From contig CM033393.1 in the NCBI GenBank assembly GCA_019426215.1, forward strand, positions 28,336,591 to 28,400,590: 64,000 nucleotides of DNA, read 5' to 3'. Every line of letters starts with the position of its first letter. Position 1 is the stretch's first letter. The translations under genes were made by a program, and so were the position numbers. The stretch comes from Buddleja alternifolia. Lineage: Eukaryota; Streptophyta; Magnoliopsida; Lamiales; Scrophulariaceae. Below, piece after piece: positions 34,849 to 45,854 of this stretch. The notes below the pieces were generated by a model that was not told where the DNA came from, ran no database searches, and saw only the letters and a program-made list of their open reading frames with translations.

Positions 34849-36888
34849 GTTTAAGCGTATGCGGGAAACAAATATACCTTCTCAGAGCTAGTCCAAGCTC
34901 CCCATCTTTTCGGCATAGGCATGCATGACAAGAAGCATTAGTTCGCCAAGTATTGCCTCAAGCAGCGTCAACAGAGAGTCGGACCTGTTCTCAAGCTCCC
35001 AATTGTTAGACATCAAATCGAACAGTGTCTACGTCAAGAGCTTCACAGATTTTCCACCACTCCTCTTCTGTTCAACGCTCAAGCCTCTTCCAGTGGTACA
35101 TCTAGTGTATTGTGCTTGAATTTTGCCCCAAGCCACTGTGAAGAAAACTTCAATCTGATGGTGAAGATTTTGACTCCTGTCTCTCTATTCGATAAAATCT
35201 TCACTGCCAATCTTAGATCTTGGAACGGCTCAGTAATCAGTCCATTCAAAGGATATCCACTGCTCCCTTCAATCTGCAGCGAGGTACTTGATCACTATGA
35301 GTTCGTCCTCTCCCTGCTTGAAAAGAATCAAGAGCTGGCTCAAGCACTTTATCCATATCTTGAAGAGTACTATGCTGATTGTGTACCTGCACATCGGCGT
35401 CCTACGTCTCTTCCCTCTGACTGCTTGATTGGATTTTCCAAACAATACTGTCCAGATTCACTCTTCTCCATCGCTCAAGCGCCGTCCAAAGTCTTCCCAA
35501 ATCATGTGCTTGACATCATTGGTCCAATGCACATCAGGGCTATTGATAGTCCCCTTCGCACATACATCTCTGGTACTTGTATTTCCCGAACCAAACTCAC
35601 TGAACTCTTGGACTCTGCATCCACTTCTTATGCCGATCTAGCACGCTGGAACTTCCAATTCGATGACTTTCGTCAACCAGAGTCAACGCTTGAGGAAGTG
35701 CCTGATAAATCAGCTGAAGCGTTCAAGTCTGCAGTTACAAGTATTCCAGCGTCTGCTGAAGAACTCGTTCAAGCGTCTCCACCAGAAGATATTCCTGACG
35801 CTTTTGAACCTGTTACTGTTGATGGTGCTGAGGATCTGTCTCTTGACATTCGAGGTACTGTTTTTGATCCAGCCCATCAAGTTTCTTTTGACTCTCTCAA
35901 ACACTCATCAAGGTTCAAGCGACCGGCTCCTCAAGCGGTTCCTTCAGATGAAAGTCAATCTTTTGGTCCTTTTCTCAAATCCGTCTTGGAGAATATTAGC
36001 GCCCACGCTACTCCGAACGAAGAATCTCTCCATTGGATTAAAGACGATCTGGCAAAGATTGAAACTCACGTAATGAGCGCCCAAATTGCTCATATGCGTA
36101 GTTCAGCTCAAGCGGCTGTTGTTGAGTGCAAGCAAGATTTTCAAGAAATGCATGATGCCACTCAAGCAACCCAACTTGCCATGAAAGAAGAGCTTGAGAA
36201 GCGCCTTGAAACCCTTGAGACCTCTATAAATGATGCTACCAGCGCCAAGCTTCTCGCTCTGCAGGAACGCTTCGACAAGCGTCTGGATGACATCACAGAT
36301 TCTATGTCTCAGATTGCTCATCAGGTCAGTTTACTCACAGATCACTTCTTAAAGTCTGATGATGGCAATAAGGGGGAAAAGAAGAAGAAAGGAGAAAAGA
36401 GGAAAGCGTCTAGTTCAAGAGCTGAAGAGCCTCCGTCTCCTAAGCGTCAAGTGCTTACTTCTACTTCTGCGCTTAGTCTTCCGTCTTGGATAATTGCTCA
36501 AAGTACATCTGGAGCGCCCAGTAGTACGCTAAGGGATCCTCCTAGAGCGTTATATCCAAATCTACCAATACCTACAAGAGCACTGCTTGAACAGTTTGAC
36601 ATCCCTCTTCAAAGAATGTCCATTTCAGAGCCTACAGATCCAAGAATCTTAGCTGAAGAGAGGAAGATGACTGACTTTATCCAAGCTTTTCGAATCTGCC
36701 TAAGGTATATTGGTATTGACCCAACTGAATGGGACAATCATTTTACTGCCTTCAAGAAGAGACAACAAAAAGAAAACAAGCTCATAACCAACAAAGATCA
36801 TGAAGCAATGATGACCTTGGAAGACAATCTGACTGAAGCTATACGAGCTGAAATGCCCAAGCGATACAAAGTCAGACCAAGACATTAA
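34849..36888 (+). CDS. SirC extra ORF, 3' part: coiled-coil protein with basic stretch
   Basis: The longest uninterrupted frame runs 35110-36888 (592 codons). In-frame homologous sequence continues upstream to 34849 with stops near 34846-34856 and 34940, so the true N-terminus is broken. The N-terminal half (about residues 1-185) aligns with the SirB segments at 19001-19500. Residues about 310-410 are a likely coiled coil (EELEKRLETLETSINDATSA and neighbours). A lysine-rich stretch KKKKGEKRKASSSR and PSPKRQ near residues 426-450 looks like a bipartite nuclear localisation signal. No membrane segment or signal peptide is seen. The family is called env-like in Sireviruses, but these properties do not fit a membrane glycoprotein. 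Confidence 0.72.
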
Positions 36889-37124
36889 AGCTTTCTGATT
36901 TTACATTATCTATATTCTTGTCTCTTATTTCTTCACTTGTTCAGTTGTAAAAATGCTTGTATTTCTCGATATATATAAAATGCATTTTTTTTCAGCTGAA
37001 ACATCTCGTTGAAGCGTAACTAACTTTAACTAACGTTATCTAATCAAGCAAACTTTTACTTTTGGCTATCTAACTCTTGAACTATAAAAGAGTAAGTATT
37101 GTCATCATCAAAAAGGGGGAAATT
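36889..37124 (+). other. SirC 3' untranslated region and polypurine tract
   Basis: A conserved block (AAACATCTCGTTGAAGCG, repeated CTAAC, TATAAAAGAG) matches SirB near 20825-20950. The polypurine tract AAAAAGGGGGAAAT is at 37111-37124, abutting the LTR start TGTTAGG. Confidence 0.8.
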
Positions 37125-38666
37125 GTTAGGAATTTCATGTTAGATGTTTTGATGATGACAATTAGGACTTTGTGTTAGACCCCAAGATATGTAAGTTTGA
37201 TTTTAGTAGAAAATTTGTATAAGCTTTGAAGCGTTAGTTTTGTAATAGGCTTATTAGGTTTTGTTTTATTTTACTTTAGATTGTTAGGCTAAGTAGTCTT
37301 AGGCTGAGCGTCTGATAATTTCTGAGTGAGTTATCAGTGGTAAATTTCGAAGACTCAAGCGCCTGATTTCTGAAAGAAGATAAAAGTCTCCAAGCGTCCA
37401 ATTGACCAGCTACATTAAGCGTTCCCTTATGGGACAGAAGTAATTTCACCTGAATTTATTTCTAAGTCCAGAAGGAGTTTTAATACAAATATTCTCAAAG
37501 CATTAAGTACCAACGGGTATTTAATTCAAATGCATTAAATGCTGATAAGAGCATTAAATGTGATAAGCACTTTCAGACGTACGGAGAAGCCACCCTATTG
37601 GACTGTCAACTATCTCAGACTGTAGCACCAACTTTTGTGCAGCAGATTTTCAGGAAAAAGGACAAAAGTTGTTTACTCGTTGAAGTGAGAGACACGCGCC
37701 TGTGCATGTGTCAAACGGACACTTTCTCCAAGAATGCCTATAAATAGGACTTCAACAACAAGCCAAATAGTAAGAACATTTTAATCTTCAAGTCGAATTG
37801 CTGTTGCATTGAAGTCTCATTCCTTAAACTCTCAGAAAAGCCAGAATATTCAAGAAAACATTTCCTCTGCTTTTCTTCAATCCTGAGACAGTCAACAAAT
37901 ATCTCAAACATTCTTTTCGAAGAAACCACTTTCCTACTGAGATATTTCCAAGTTGTTTGAACTTCATCAAAATCAAACAAACCGTTTTAGAAAAACCCAT
38001 CCAAGCCTCGCGATCTGTGTGAAGTCGAAGTTGGATACTTGCATCATTTCTGGGTGAAAGAAGCAAGGAGATTGAAGTGATTTGGAGCAGAAATCTGTGT
38101 GATCAAGGAGCTCAAGTCATCGACATCTATCTCTCCCTATTGTGTAGAAGATTCTGTGTGATTCTTTGAGAATCACTTTAGTGGATTGCCTCCAAGTGTT
38201 CAAGGAGAAGAAGGACGTAGTTGGGATTACATCACCCAACGAACCTTACAAATATTGTGTTATTTACTTTTCAGTCAATTCTTTCATATCATATCATTGC
38301 ATAAATTGATTAAGTAAAATACAATCAAACGCTAAGCAACTAAGAAACTTCTGGTGACGCTAAAGCTTTCAAAAGAAGACTAGAAAAATCATTCCGCTGT
38401 GCTAACACTGATTAAAGAACTGAACTCTTAAACTCACTCGGTTAAAGTATTCAAATCTTGAAGTCTAAGTTAACTCTCTAAAAACAGTCTTCATCAGACG
38501 CTTAACCTAAGCGTCTATATTTCTAAGTAAACGCTCAGTCAAGCGTTCACATTTCAAGCGTCCAAAACCATTTTAATACGAAACCTTTTTGGAGTCGAAA
38601 AAGACTTCAGGGTCTATTCAACCCACCCCCCTTCTAGACCCTTTCGTATGCCACTTGGGACCAACA
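37125..38666 (+). repeat. SirC 3' LTR
   Basis: It is 1542 bp, starts TGTTAGGAATTTCATG and ends GGGACCAACA. TATAAATA is at 37739-37746. Inverted arms AGACGCTTA (38496-38504) and TAAGCGTCT (38508-38516) are identical to those of the 5' LTR. Followed by the duplication agaac. Confidence 0.93.
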
Positions 38667-40248
38667 AGAACCCAGTTGTTATTTGAATAAAGGATTGCAG
38701 ATTTATTGTCACAAAATAACTTTAGCGGACTTTCAATACCATCTATTAAACGCAGCCTAGTGACAAAATTCTACAGCCATATCCCTTGATTTGATGCCTC
38801 ATAAGTTGCTACAAATTCTGCTTCCATGGTGGAGGAAGCAATGAGTGTCTGCTTAGCACTCCTCCAAGAAATTGCTTCACTAGTAAATAAGTAAATGTAG
38901 CCCGAAATAGATTTGCGACTATCCTGGCATCCCATAAAGTTGGAATCAGCCAATGATCTAAAGTTGATCCGACCGTCTATATGTGAGCATGTAATCTGTT
39001 TTTCTCTGTAAGTACCGCATAACTCTTTTGGCTGCTTTCCAGTGATCCATACTAGGATTACTCAAGTATCTACTCAACATCCCAATAATGAATGTGAGGT
39101 CTGGACCAGTACAGACTTGCGCATACATCAAACTCCCTATAGCTGAAGCATAAGGGATATCCTTCATTTCCTTAGATTCCAAATTATTCTTGGGGCATTA
39201 ATTGAGACTAAATTTGTCTCCCTTAGCCATTGGGGTATCACCTGATTTGTAGTCCTGCATGCCAAACCTTTGAAGTACCTTATTGATGTGGGCCTTTTTT
39301 GATAATCGAAGAATACCCCGAGAATGATCTCGATGTATTTGGATTCGTAATACAAAAGATGCATCGCCAAGATCCTTCATCTCAACTTTTTTTGATAGAA
39401 ATTTCTTAGTATCATGCAATAAGTCTATATCATTGGTGGCAAGTAGGAAGTCATCCACATGCAAAATCAGGACAATATATTTACTCCCACTGAACTTATG
39501 GTATACACAATCATCAACTGCGTTTACCTCAAAACCAAATGATAAAACGATTTGATGAGACTTGTGATGCCATTGACAGGAAGCCTGCCTGAGTCCATAA
39601 ATGGATTTCTTGAGTTTGCAAACCATTTCCCATGAGTCTAAAGAAACAAGGTTTTCTGGCTGCACCATATATATCGTTTCTTCAATGTTTCCATTTAAAA
39701 ATGCCGTTTGAACATCCATCTTATGTAACTGTAAATCAAAATGCGCCACTAATGCCATAATAGTCCTAAAAGAGTCTTTCGAATAAACTAGAGAGAAAGT
39801 CTCTTTATAGTCGATCCCTCCTTTTGAGTAAATCCTTTGGCGACAAGACGAGCCTTATATCTTGCCACATTGCCAGGTGAATCCCTCTTGGTTTTAAACA
39901 TCCATTTACAACCAATAGGTTTTACACCATCCGAAAATAGGACAAGATCCCATACGTCATTGTCTTGCATTGATTTGATTTCCTCACTCATGGCATCTAT
40001 CCACTTTTGAGAGTTAGAACTTTGAATAGCTTGATGAAAAGTGATTAGATCGTTTTCCATCATGCCAATGTCTACCCCATGTTCATTGAGAAATACGACG
40101 TAATCATCCAAAATTGCACTTCTCCTCTCTCTAGTGGACCTCCTTAATGGCATTGATTCTTGAGGCTGTTGAGTTTGTTCCTCGGGGAGAATTTCAAGAT
40201 TGTCTTGTTGCCCCGAATGTTGTTCTTAAACCGTGTCAGGAGTGAATC
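38667..40248 (-). pseudogene. CopD pol: RT and most of RNase H
   Basis: In minus-strand order the pre-RT segment MPLRRSTRERRSAILDDYVV (40153) comes first, then KPIGCKWMFKTK and ARLVAKGFTQKEG. After a frameshift near 39800 comes RT with MDVQTAFLNG and the active site HVDD (39450-39461), where the first residue of the usual YVDD is His but both aspartates remain. A stop at 39198 precedes YASAIGSLMYAQ (39182 frame). RNase H follows with DSRKSISGY and MEAEFVA near 38850 and continues beyond SirC at 26189. Upstream, the region 40154-40248 links to 49241 across CopE. Confidence 0.87.
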
Positions 40249-40253
40249 CTGAT

Positions 40254-41916
40254 TGTTAGGAATCCCGTAGAGTAAAAACAGAGAATTGCAGCGGAAGATT
40301 CGAAGATTCCTACCGGTAGATCACAAAAATAGACCTGAAGATTTTTTTCATGGGTTTCGCGAAAAATTAGAACGAATAAAATTACCTTTTGCTTCGTTAA
40401 CTGATTCTGCAGAACAGCAATCCTCCAAGGGCTCCTGTCTCTAAAGTTTCATGCGAAACGAACCTTCCAAAGATACCGAAACTCCTCCTTTTCTTGCTAG
40501 AGTGGACGGCTAGAGAGGAGAGAGGGGAGAGAGTTCTTTTCTTTTGTGTTGTGTAATTAGCTTCATACTTCACTCTTAGGATTTGTTCCATGTAGGAGCC
40601 TTTTTAAACTCAACTAGCTTGTGGAACCAGTTAGAGGCTACTCCAAACCCTAGAGTGGCCGCCCCCTTTAGGGCTTCCATGGACTGGGTGGGCTTTTAAT
40701 TGGCTTGTCTAATTTCTAGCCCACCTGTATATATTTAATTTAAATCTAATTTAAATATAATATATATTATTAATTAATTCCAATTAATTAATATACTAAT
40801 TAAATAATTTAATTTAATCTGATTAAATTAACTATTTAATTAATTGATTTAATTTAATTAAATCAATCAGTCCATTTAATTCTTTCTAAAAGATTTACAC
40901 AAAAGATACAACCCGTTCGTTTCTTATAGCGCGACTCTTTAGGTTCGTCTCAATTGGCAAAGGGAGGAATTACGTAAGGATGTGAGTGTCACCTAGCCAG
41001 ACCCGTGGACTCACATCGTAACCCAATTGAGTACGAAATGAATGAATCATTTTACGAACCTCTTGATCATAAAATTTGTATGAGTATAAGCCCTTCACTG
41101 ACGTATCCCGATCAAGTGAGAGTCATGGAAAATGTCAAACTCACTAAACTTGATACTGTGCATTAGATTATAGCATAATGAAATTACTAAACTACCCTCA
41201 ATGTTCCACATGAGTTAGTTTTTTATACTTTGGCCAAAGACTTATAATTTCATTAGCCTATAATCGCACATGATACTTTCTCGTTTACTATCGAGACAAT
41301 GAATCCCATCTTGGCGGTCATTGATCAACTACTACTTGTCTCATTGATCTCGCACTTCGAGGTCGACCCCACTGACAGGTGATATGGGCCTAACTACTCT
41401 GGTAACAGATCCAATAATACAAGCACATTGATCATGAACCCTCAGGTCTAAGGCTCACGCATACTATTATGATCAGTAATCCAATCATTGATAGTCACTG
41501 AGTAAATACCCATGTGATTGGATTACTACGAGCCGTGTTCGAATATGTCAATTCCATTGAGATATCTATGATACCTACTCCCACTATCCCTATAGTGTTC
41601 GACTAGCACTCATCGACAGAGCATGTGTCATACAAGTCGAATCTTAATGCCCAATCAAGATTCTTTGACTTGCGAACCCTTTTAAGTGATAAGGTGTAAG
41701 ACTCTTCCCATGCCACGTCTTTATTCCATAAAGGGCAAAGAGTCAAACCTTTATTCACATGGACTATATGCTCAATACTTACTTACATGCCGTAAAGATT
41801 TATATGAACAAAATATAAATGCCTTTATTAATTTCTTCTCAATAGTTTGTACAACATAATAAGATACCCTAATCTAACTATTTGTCCTCATTGGCATTTA
41901 GGGCATATACCTAACA
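40254..41916 (-). repeat. CopE 3' LTR
   Basis: On the minus strand it starts TGTTAGGTATATGCCC at 41916 and ends at 40254; it is 1663 bp. Differences from the other LTR are scattered substitutions plus a block of about 22 bp near 41510 that is absent at the matching point near 48846. Very AT-rich between 40740 and 40880, made of interleaved AATTAATT/TTTAATT runs. Confidence 0.9.
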
Positions 41917-44245
41917 ATCTCCCACTGGCACTTAATGCCAATCGCTTCGGTATCTTATACCCATCTTCTCAAGATGTTGCTCTAGCACCGCCTGCGCTAA
42001 TAGCTTATTGAGTGGGTCAGCTACGTTGTCAGCTGAGGCTATTTTCTGCACGTCAATGTCGCCTCTGCCAACGATTTCTCGAATTATGTGATATCTTCTC
42101 TCTATGTGTTTGGATTTGTTGTGAGACCTTGGTTCCTTTACTTGCGCGATGGCTCCGTTGTTGTCACACCATAGTGGCAATGGAAGCTCCATGCTAGGAA
42201 CAACTTGAAGTTCAGTAATGAACTTCTTTATCCAAACAGCCTCCTTGGCCGCCTCCGAGGCTGCCACATATTCAGCTTCGGTGGTCGAATCGGAAGTTGT
42301 GCTTTGCTTGAAACTTTCCAAGACACTGCTCCACCATTTAAAGTAAATATGAACCCATAAGTGGATTTTCAGTCATCAATGTCAGATTGGAAATCTGAAT
42401 CAGTATAGCCATCCACTTTCATTTCTCCATTGCCATATGTGAGGATCATATCTTTAGTTCTTCTCAAGTACTTTAAGATTGATTTCACGGCCATCCAATG
42501 TTCTTTGCCTGGGTTAGCTTGAAACCTACTTACCACGCTCACAGCGTATGCAAGATCTGGTCTCGTGCATAACATTGCGTACATAAGACTTCCCACTGCC
42601 GAGGCATAGGGGATGGTACTCATTTCTCTTCAATCTTCCTCACTTTGAGGACTCATCTTTTTGGAGAGATGAATTCCATATCTCATGGGCAAAAGACCTC
42701 TTTTAGAATTTTCCATCCCAAATCGCTTTAGGACCTTTTCTAAGTAGAGGGCTTGGGAGAGACTTATTGTCTTATTCGATCTATCCCTGTAGATTCGAAT
42801 TCCTAGGACATAGGTGGCTTCTCTTAAGTCTTTCATTGAGAATGTGCTTGAAAGCCATGTCTTAACCGAAGTTAGCGAACCTGTATCATTCCCTATAAGT
42901 AGAATGTCGTCCACGTATTGTACCAGGAATGATATCTTGCTCCCACTGACCTTTTTATAGACACATGGTTCATCCTCATTTTTGATAAAGCCGTTGTTTC
43001 GTACTTCTTCATCAAAACGAAGGTTCCAACTGCGAGAATCGGTATTGGATATGAAACCTTTGGGCTGCTCCATAAAGGGACCTATTTAACTTGCAGACCT
43101 TATGAGAATCGGTATTGGATATGAAACCTTTGGGCTGCTCAATATAGATATCCTCCTCGAGGAATTCATTTAGGAAGGCGGTTTTCACATCCATCTGCCG
43201 TATTTCATAATTCAGGTATGCAGCTATTGAAAGTAGAATTCTAATGGATTTTATCATAGCTACTGATGAAAAGGTTTCCTCATAGTCAATGCCCTCCTTC
43301 TGACTATACCCTTTCGCCACTAGCCTGGCCTTATAGATATCCACCTTGCCATCCGGACCTATCTTTCTCTTATAGATCCATTTGCATCCAATAGGTACAA
43401 TACCTTTGGGAGGATCTACTAGATTCCAGACTTGGTTCGAATACATCGAATCCATTTCCACTTTCATAGCTTCATGCCATTTCGAAGAATCCATATCCAT
43501 CATTGCCTGGTCATATCTAGAGGGATCGTCTCCATGGTTTCCTTCTGCTACTGCATGCAAATTATGCTCTCCTTGTAGCAGAGAACCATATCTCGCAGGC
43601 GGTTGAGATACTCTAGTAGACCTTTCGCACTGATGGTTGTGTCGTTTCTGGGTCGGGTTGGGTCTCTTGAACAGTGTCTTCCACAGGGGATTCATTTTGT
43701 TCTTGTAGAACAATACTTCTACCAGCTCCTCCTTCTCGAATGAATTCTTCTTCGAGAAAGATTGCCTGTAAGGCAACAATGATCCGTTGATCATCGGGAA
43801 GGTAGAAAAGGTATCCTATAGAATCCTCGGGATATCCAACGAATCGTCCTTTCATGGACCTAGCCTCCAATTTCTCTGCCTTGGTCTTTTTCACGTAAGC
43901 TGGGCAACCCCATATTCTTATGTGTTTCAGATTAGGCTTTCTTCCATTCCACATCTGATATGGTGTTCCAGGAACAGATTTAGAGGGACATTTATTCAAA
44001 ATATGAGTAGCTATAAGCAGCGCGTGTCCCCACAGTGAAATGGGCAAATCTGTGTAGCTGAGCATGGATCGAACCATGTCCAACAGTGTTCGATTCCTTC
44101 GTTCTGCTACGCCATTCAATTGTGGAGTTGCTAGAGGAGTAAGCTGTAACAGTATGCCATGTTCTCGAAGGAACTGGTCAAACTCTGCACTCATATATTC
44201 GCCACCGCGGTCAGACCGAAGTGTCTTTATATGATGCCCGATTTA
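41917..44245 (-). pseudogene. CopE pol, integrase C-terminus, RT and RNase H
   Basis: From 44242 the frame gives TLRSDRGGEYMSAEFDQF and GVAERRNRTLLDMVRSML (integrase), ending at 43613. A frameshift leads to the RT frame (MDSMYSNQVWNLVD..., to 43012). RT is damaged at LYG by a templated insertion: a 37-bp copy of 43034-43070 stands at 43104-43140 in place of the usual LKQAS. The next frame (43073-42630) has YVDD at 42906-42917. It ends at a stop, resumes in the same frame at 42623-42369, shifts again, and RNase H closes at 41932 (EAEYVAASEAAKEAVWI, SHNKSKHIERRYH). Confidence 0.88.
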
Positions 44246-45818
44246 GTTTTCGACTAAAGTCTTGAATTCAATGAATTTCTCCAATGATTCAGACTTGTAC
44301 TTCATTAAATACACATAGCCATACCTAGAATGGTCATCGGTAAATGTGATGAAGTATTGAAGACCACCGCGGGCCATATTTCCAAATGGTCCACACACAT
44401 CAGTATGAACTAGACCTAAGACTTCTGTGGCTCTTTCAAAATTCCTTGTGAAGGGGGACTTGGTCATTTTGCCTTTGATACAAGACTCACAAGTGGGATA
44501 GGGATCTGATCCCAATGAGTCTATGACTCTATCCTTTTCTAACTCGTGTAGTCTTTGGTCCCCGACATGACCTAGTCTTAAGTGCCACAGCTGTCTCAAG
44601 TTTGTACCATGCATTCTGCGTTTTCTTGTTACAGCATTAACATTACAATCATTTTGGATATTAATATAATATAAACCATTTATTAAAGATGAATAGCCAA
44701 CACATTCATTTCTAAAATAAATGTCACAAGAATTGTTCATAAAGAAAAATAAATAACCTTTCCTGACTAAAACAGGAATTGAAACAATATTCTTAAGCCC
44801 GTTGGGCAAAACAAGGCAATTGTCTAAATATAATAAATGTCGAGATGATAAACTAAGGGAAGTGGGTGCCAATGTGTGAGGCTGCTACACTATGACCGCT
44901 GCCAACATTGATCATCACTTCACCATGCTCCAGCTTTTTACTTCTTTCCAGATCCTGGTTCATAACACATATGTGAGCACTAGCCCCAGAGTTTAGAATC
45001 CAGGAAGTTGAAAATATGGTAACAGAACAATTTGTTTCTAAAACATTAAGTTCTATACCTGAAGTAATCTTTGCTTTCAGCTTAGGGCAGTCATTTTTCC
45101 AGTTGTCCACCTCTTGGCAATGAATACATGTTGTTGCAATCCTTGGGCGCTTCTTTCCCCTTCTATGGTTATCAGAAGTAATGTCGAGCAGTCCACTTAG
45201 AGGTAAATCATCTTCCAATTCCCTTCTCTTGAGAGCTTGCATGTAAACAAGTCTGTCTTTAAGACCCTTTAAGGAACATCCCAGGTCATCAACTTCAAAG
45301 TCAATGACAAAAGTAGAAAAGGACTTGGGAAAAGATTGAAGAATAAGGTTTACTTGTAGATGAAAATCCATGAAACTTCCCAGAGTCTGGAGTCTTCCAA
45401 TCATGGATATCATGTTCACAACATGACTTGCTACTTCATCATTGTCTCCCATTCTTTCTTAGAAAAGTTCCTTCGATAAATAATATCGAATTGATTTTCC
45501 ATGTTCCCCGAACATTTTCTCCAAATGAAGCATGATGGATTTGGGATTCTCCATATCCAAATGAATATATCTCAATTCCTTGTTCATTGACTTCAACATG
45601 TACCTGGTGACCTTTTGAGCATCAAAATTCCATTTCTTGTTAATTTTGAGAACAGATGTTCCATTTTCAGCCCCAGGGAAACTTGGACCATCTTGTTCTA
45701 AAATATGCTCAAGTGATTTCTTTCTGAGACCAGCTCTTAGCTTCTTGACCCAGTCACTATAGTTTGGTCCAGTGAGGACATTTTTCTCAAGCATTTTTAA
45801 CAACGAGTTATTAACCAT
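44243..45818 (-). pseudogene. CopE gag, protease and integrase N-terminus
   Basis: Start chosen at MVNNSLLKMLEKNVLTGPNY (45818). Gag runs to 45459, where a TAA interrupts it, then continues in the same frame from 45452. The zinc knuckle reads CIHCQEVDNWKNDC: the histidine of CCHC is Asn. The protease reads WILNSGASAHIC: the catalytic Asp is Asn. A frameshift near 44860 moves to the frame 44872-44243 with LWHLRLGHVGDQRL, CESCIKGK and DDHSRYGYVYLMK, which ends at a stop (LVEN*) before the second integrase motif. This is the most complete gag of the CopA/CopE family here and reveals what CopA lost. Confidence 0.87.
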
Positions 45819-45854
45819 TTTGTGAGAGACAATATAACTGCAGAAAACAATCAA

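Larger units (their letters stand above)
26190..38666 (+). mobile_element. SirC: complete Sirevirus-type copia element
   Basis: LTRs of 1546 and 1542 bp (26190-27735, 37125-38666) are flanked by agaac at 26185-26189 and 38667-38671. Inside, in order: Met primer site, gag, protease, integrase, RT, RNase H, a spacer with two PPT-like motifs, an extra ORF and the polypurine tract. The insertion point is within the RNase H gene of CopD. The LTRs differ by roughly 2% by eye, so it is among the younger insertions here. Its first base pair reads TATTAGG against TGTTAGG in the 3' LTR, a point change in the terminal dinucleotide. Confidence 0.93.

Noticed and set aside
35110..36888. Calling the Sirevirus extra ORF an envelope gene
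   Set aside because: No signal peptide, membrane segment or cysteine pattern is visible; coiled coil and a basic cluster point elsewhere.
38667..40248. CopD RT/RNase H as a separate solo fragment unrelated to 25562-26189
   Set aside because: The 5-bp duplication agaac and the protein join at the SKHIDIK block show both are one gene split by SirC.
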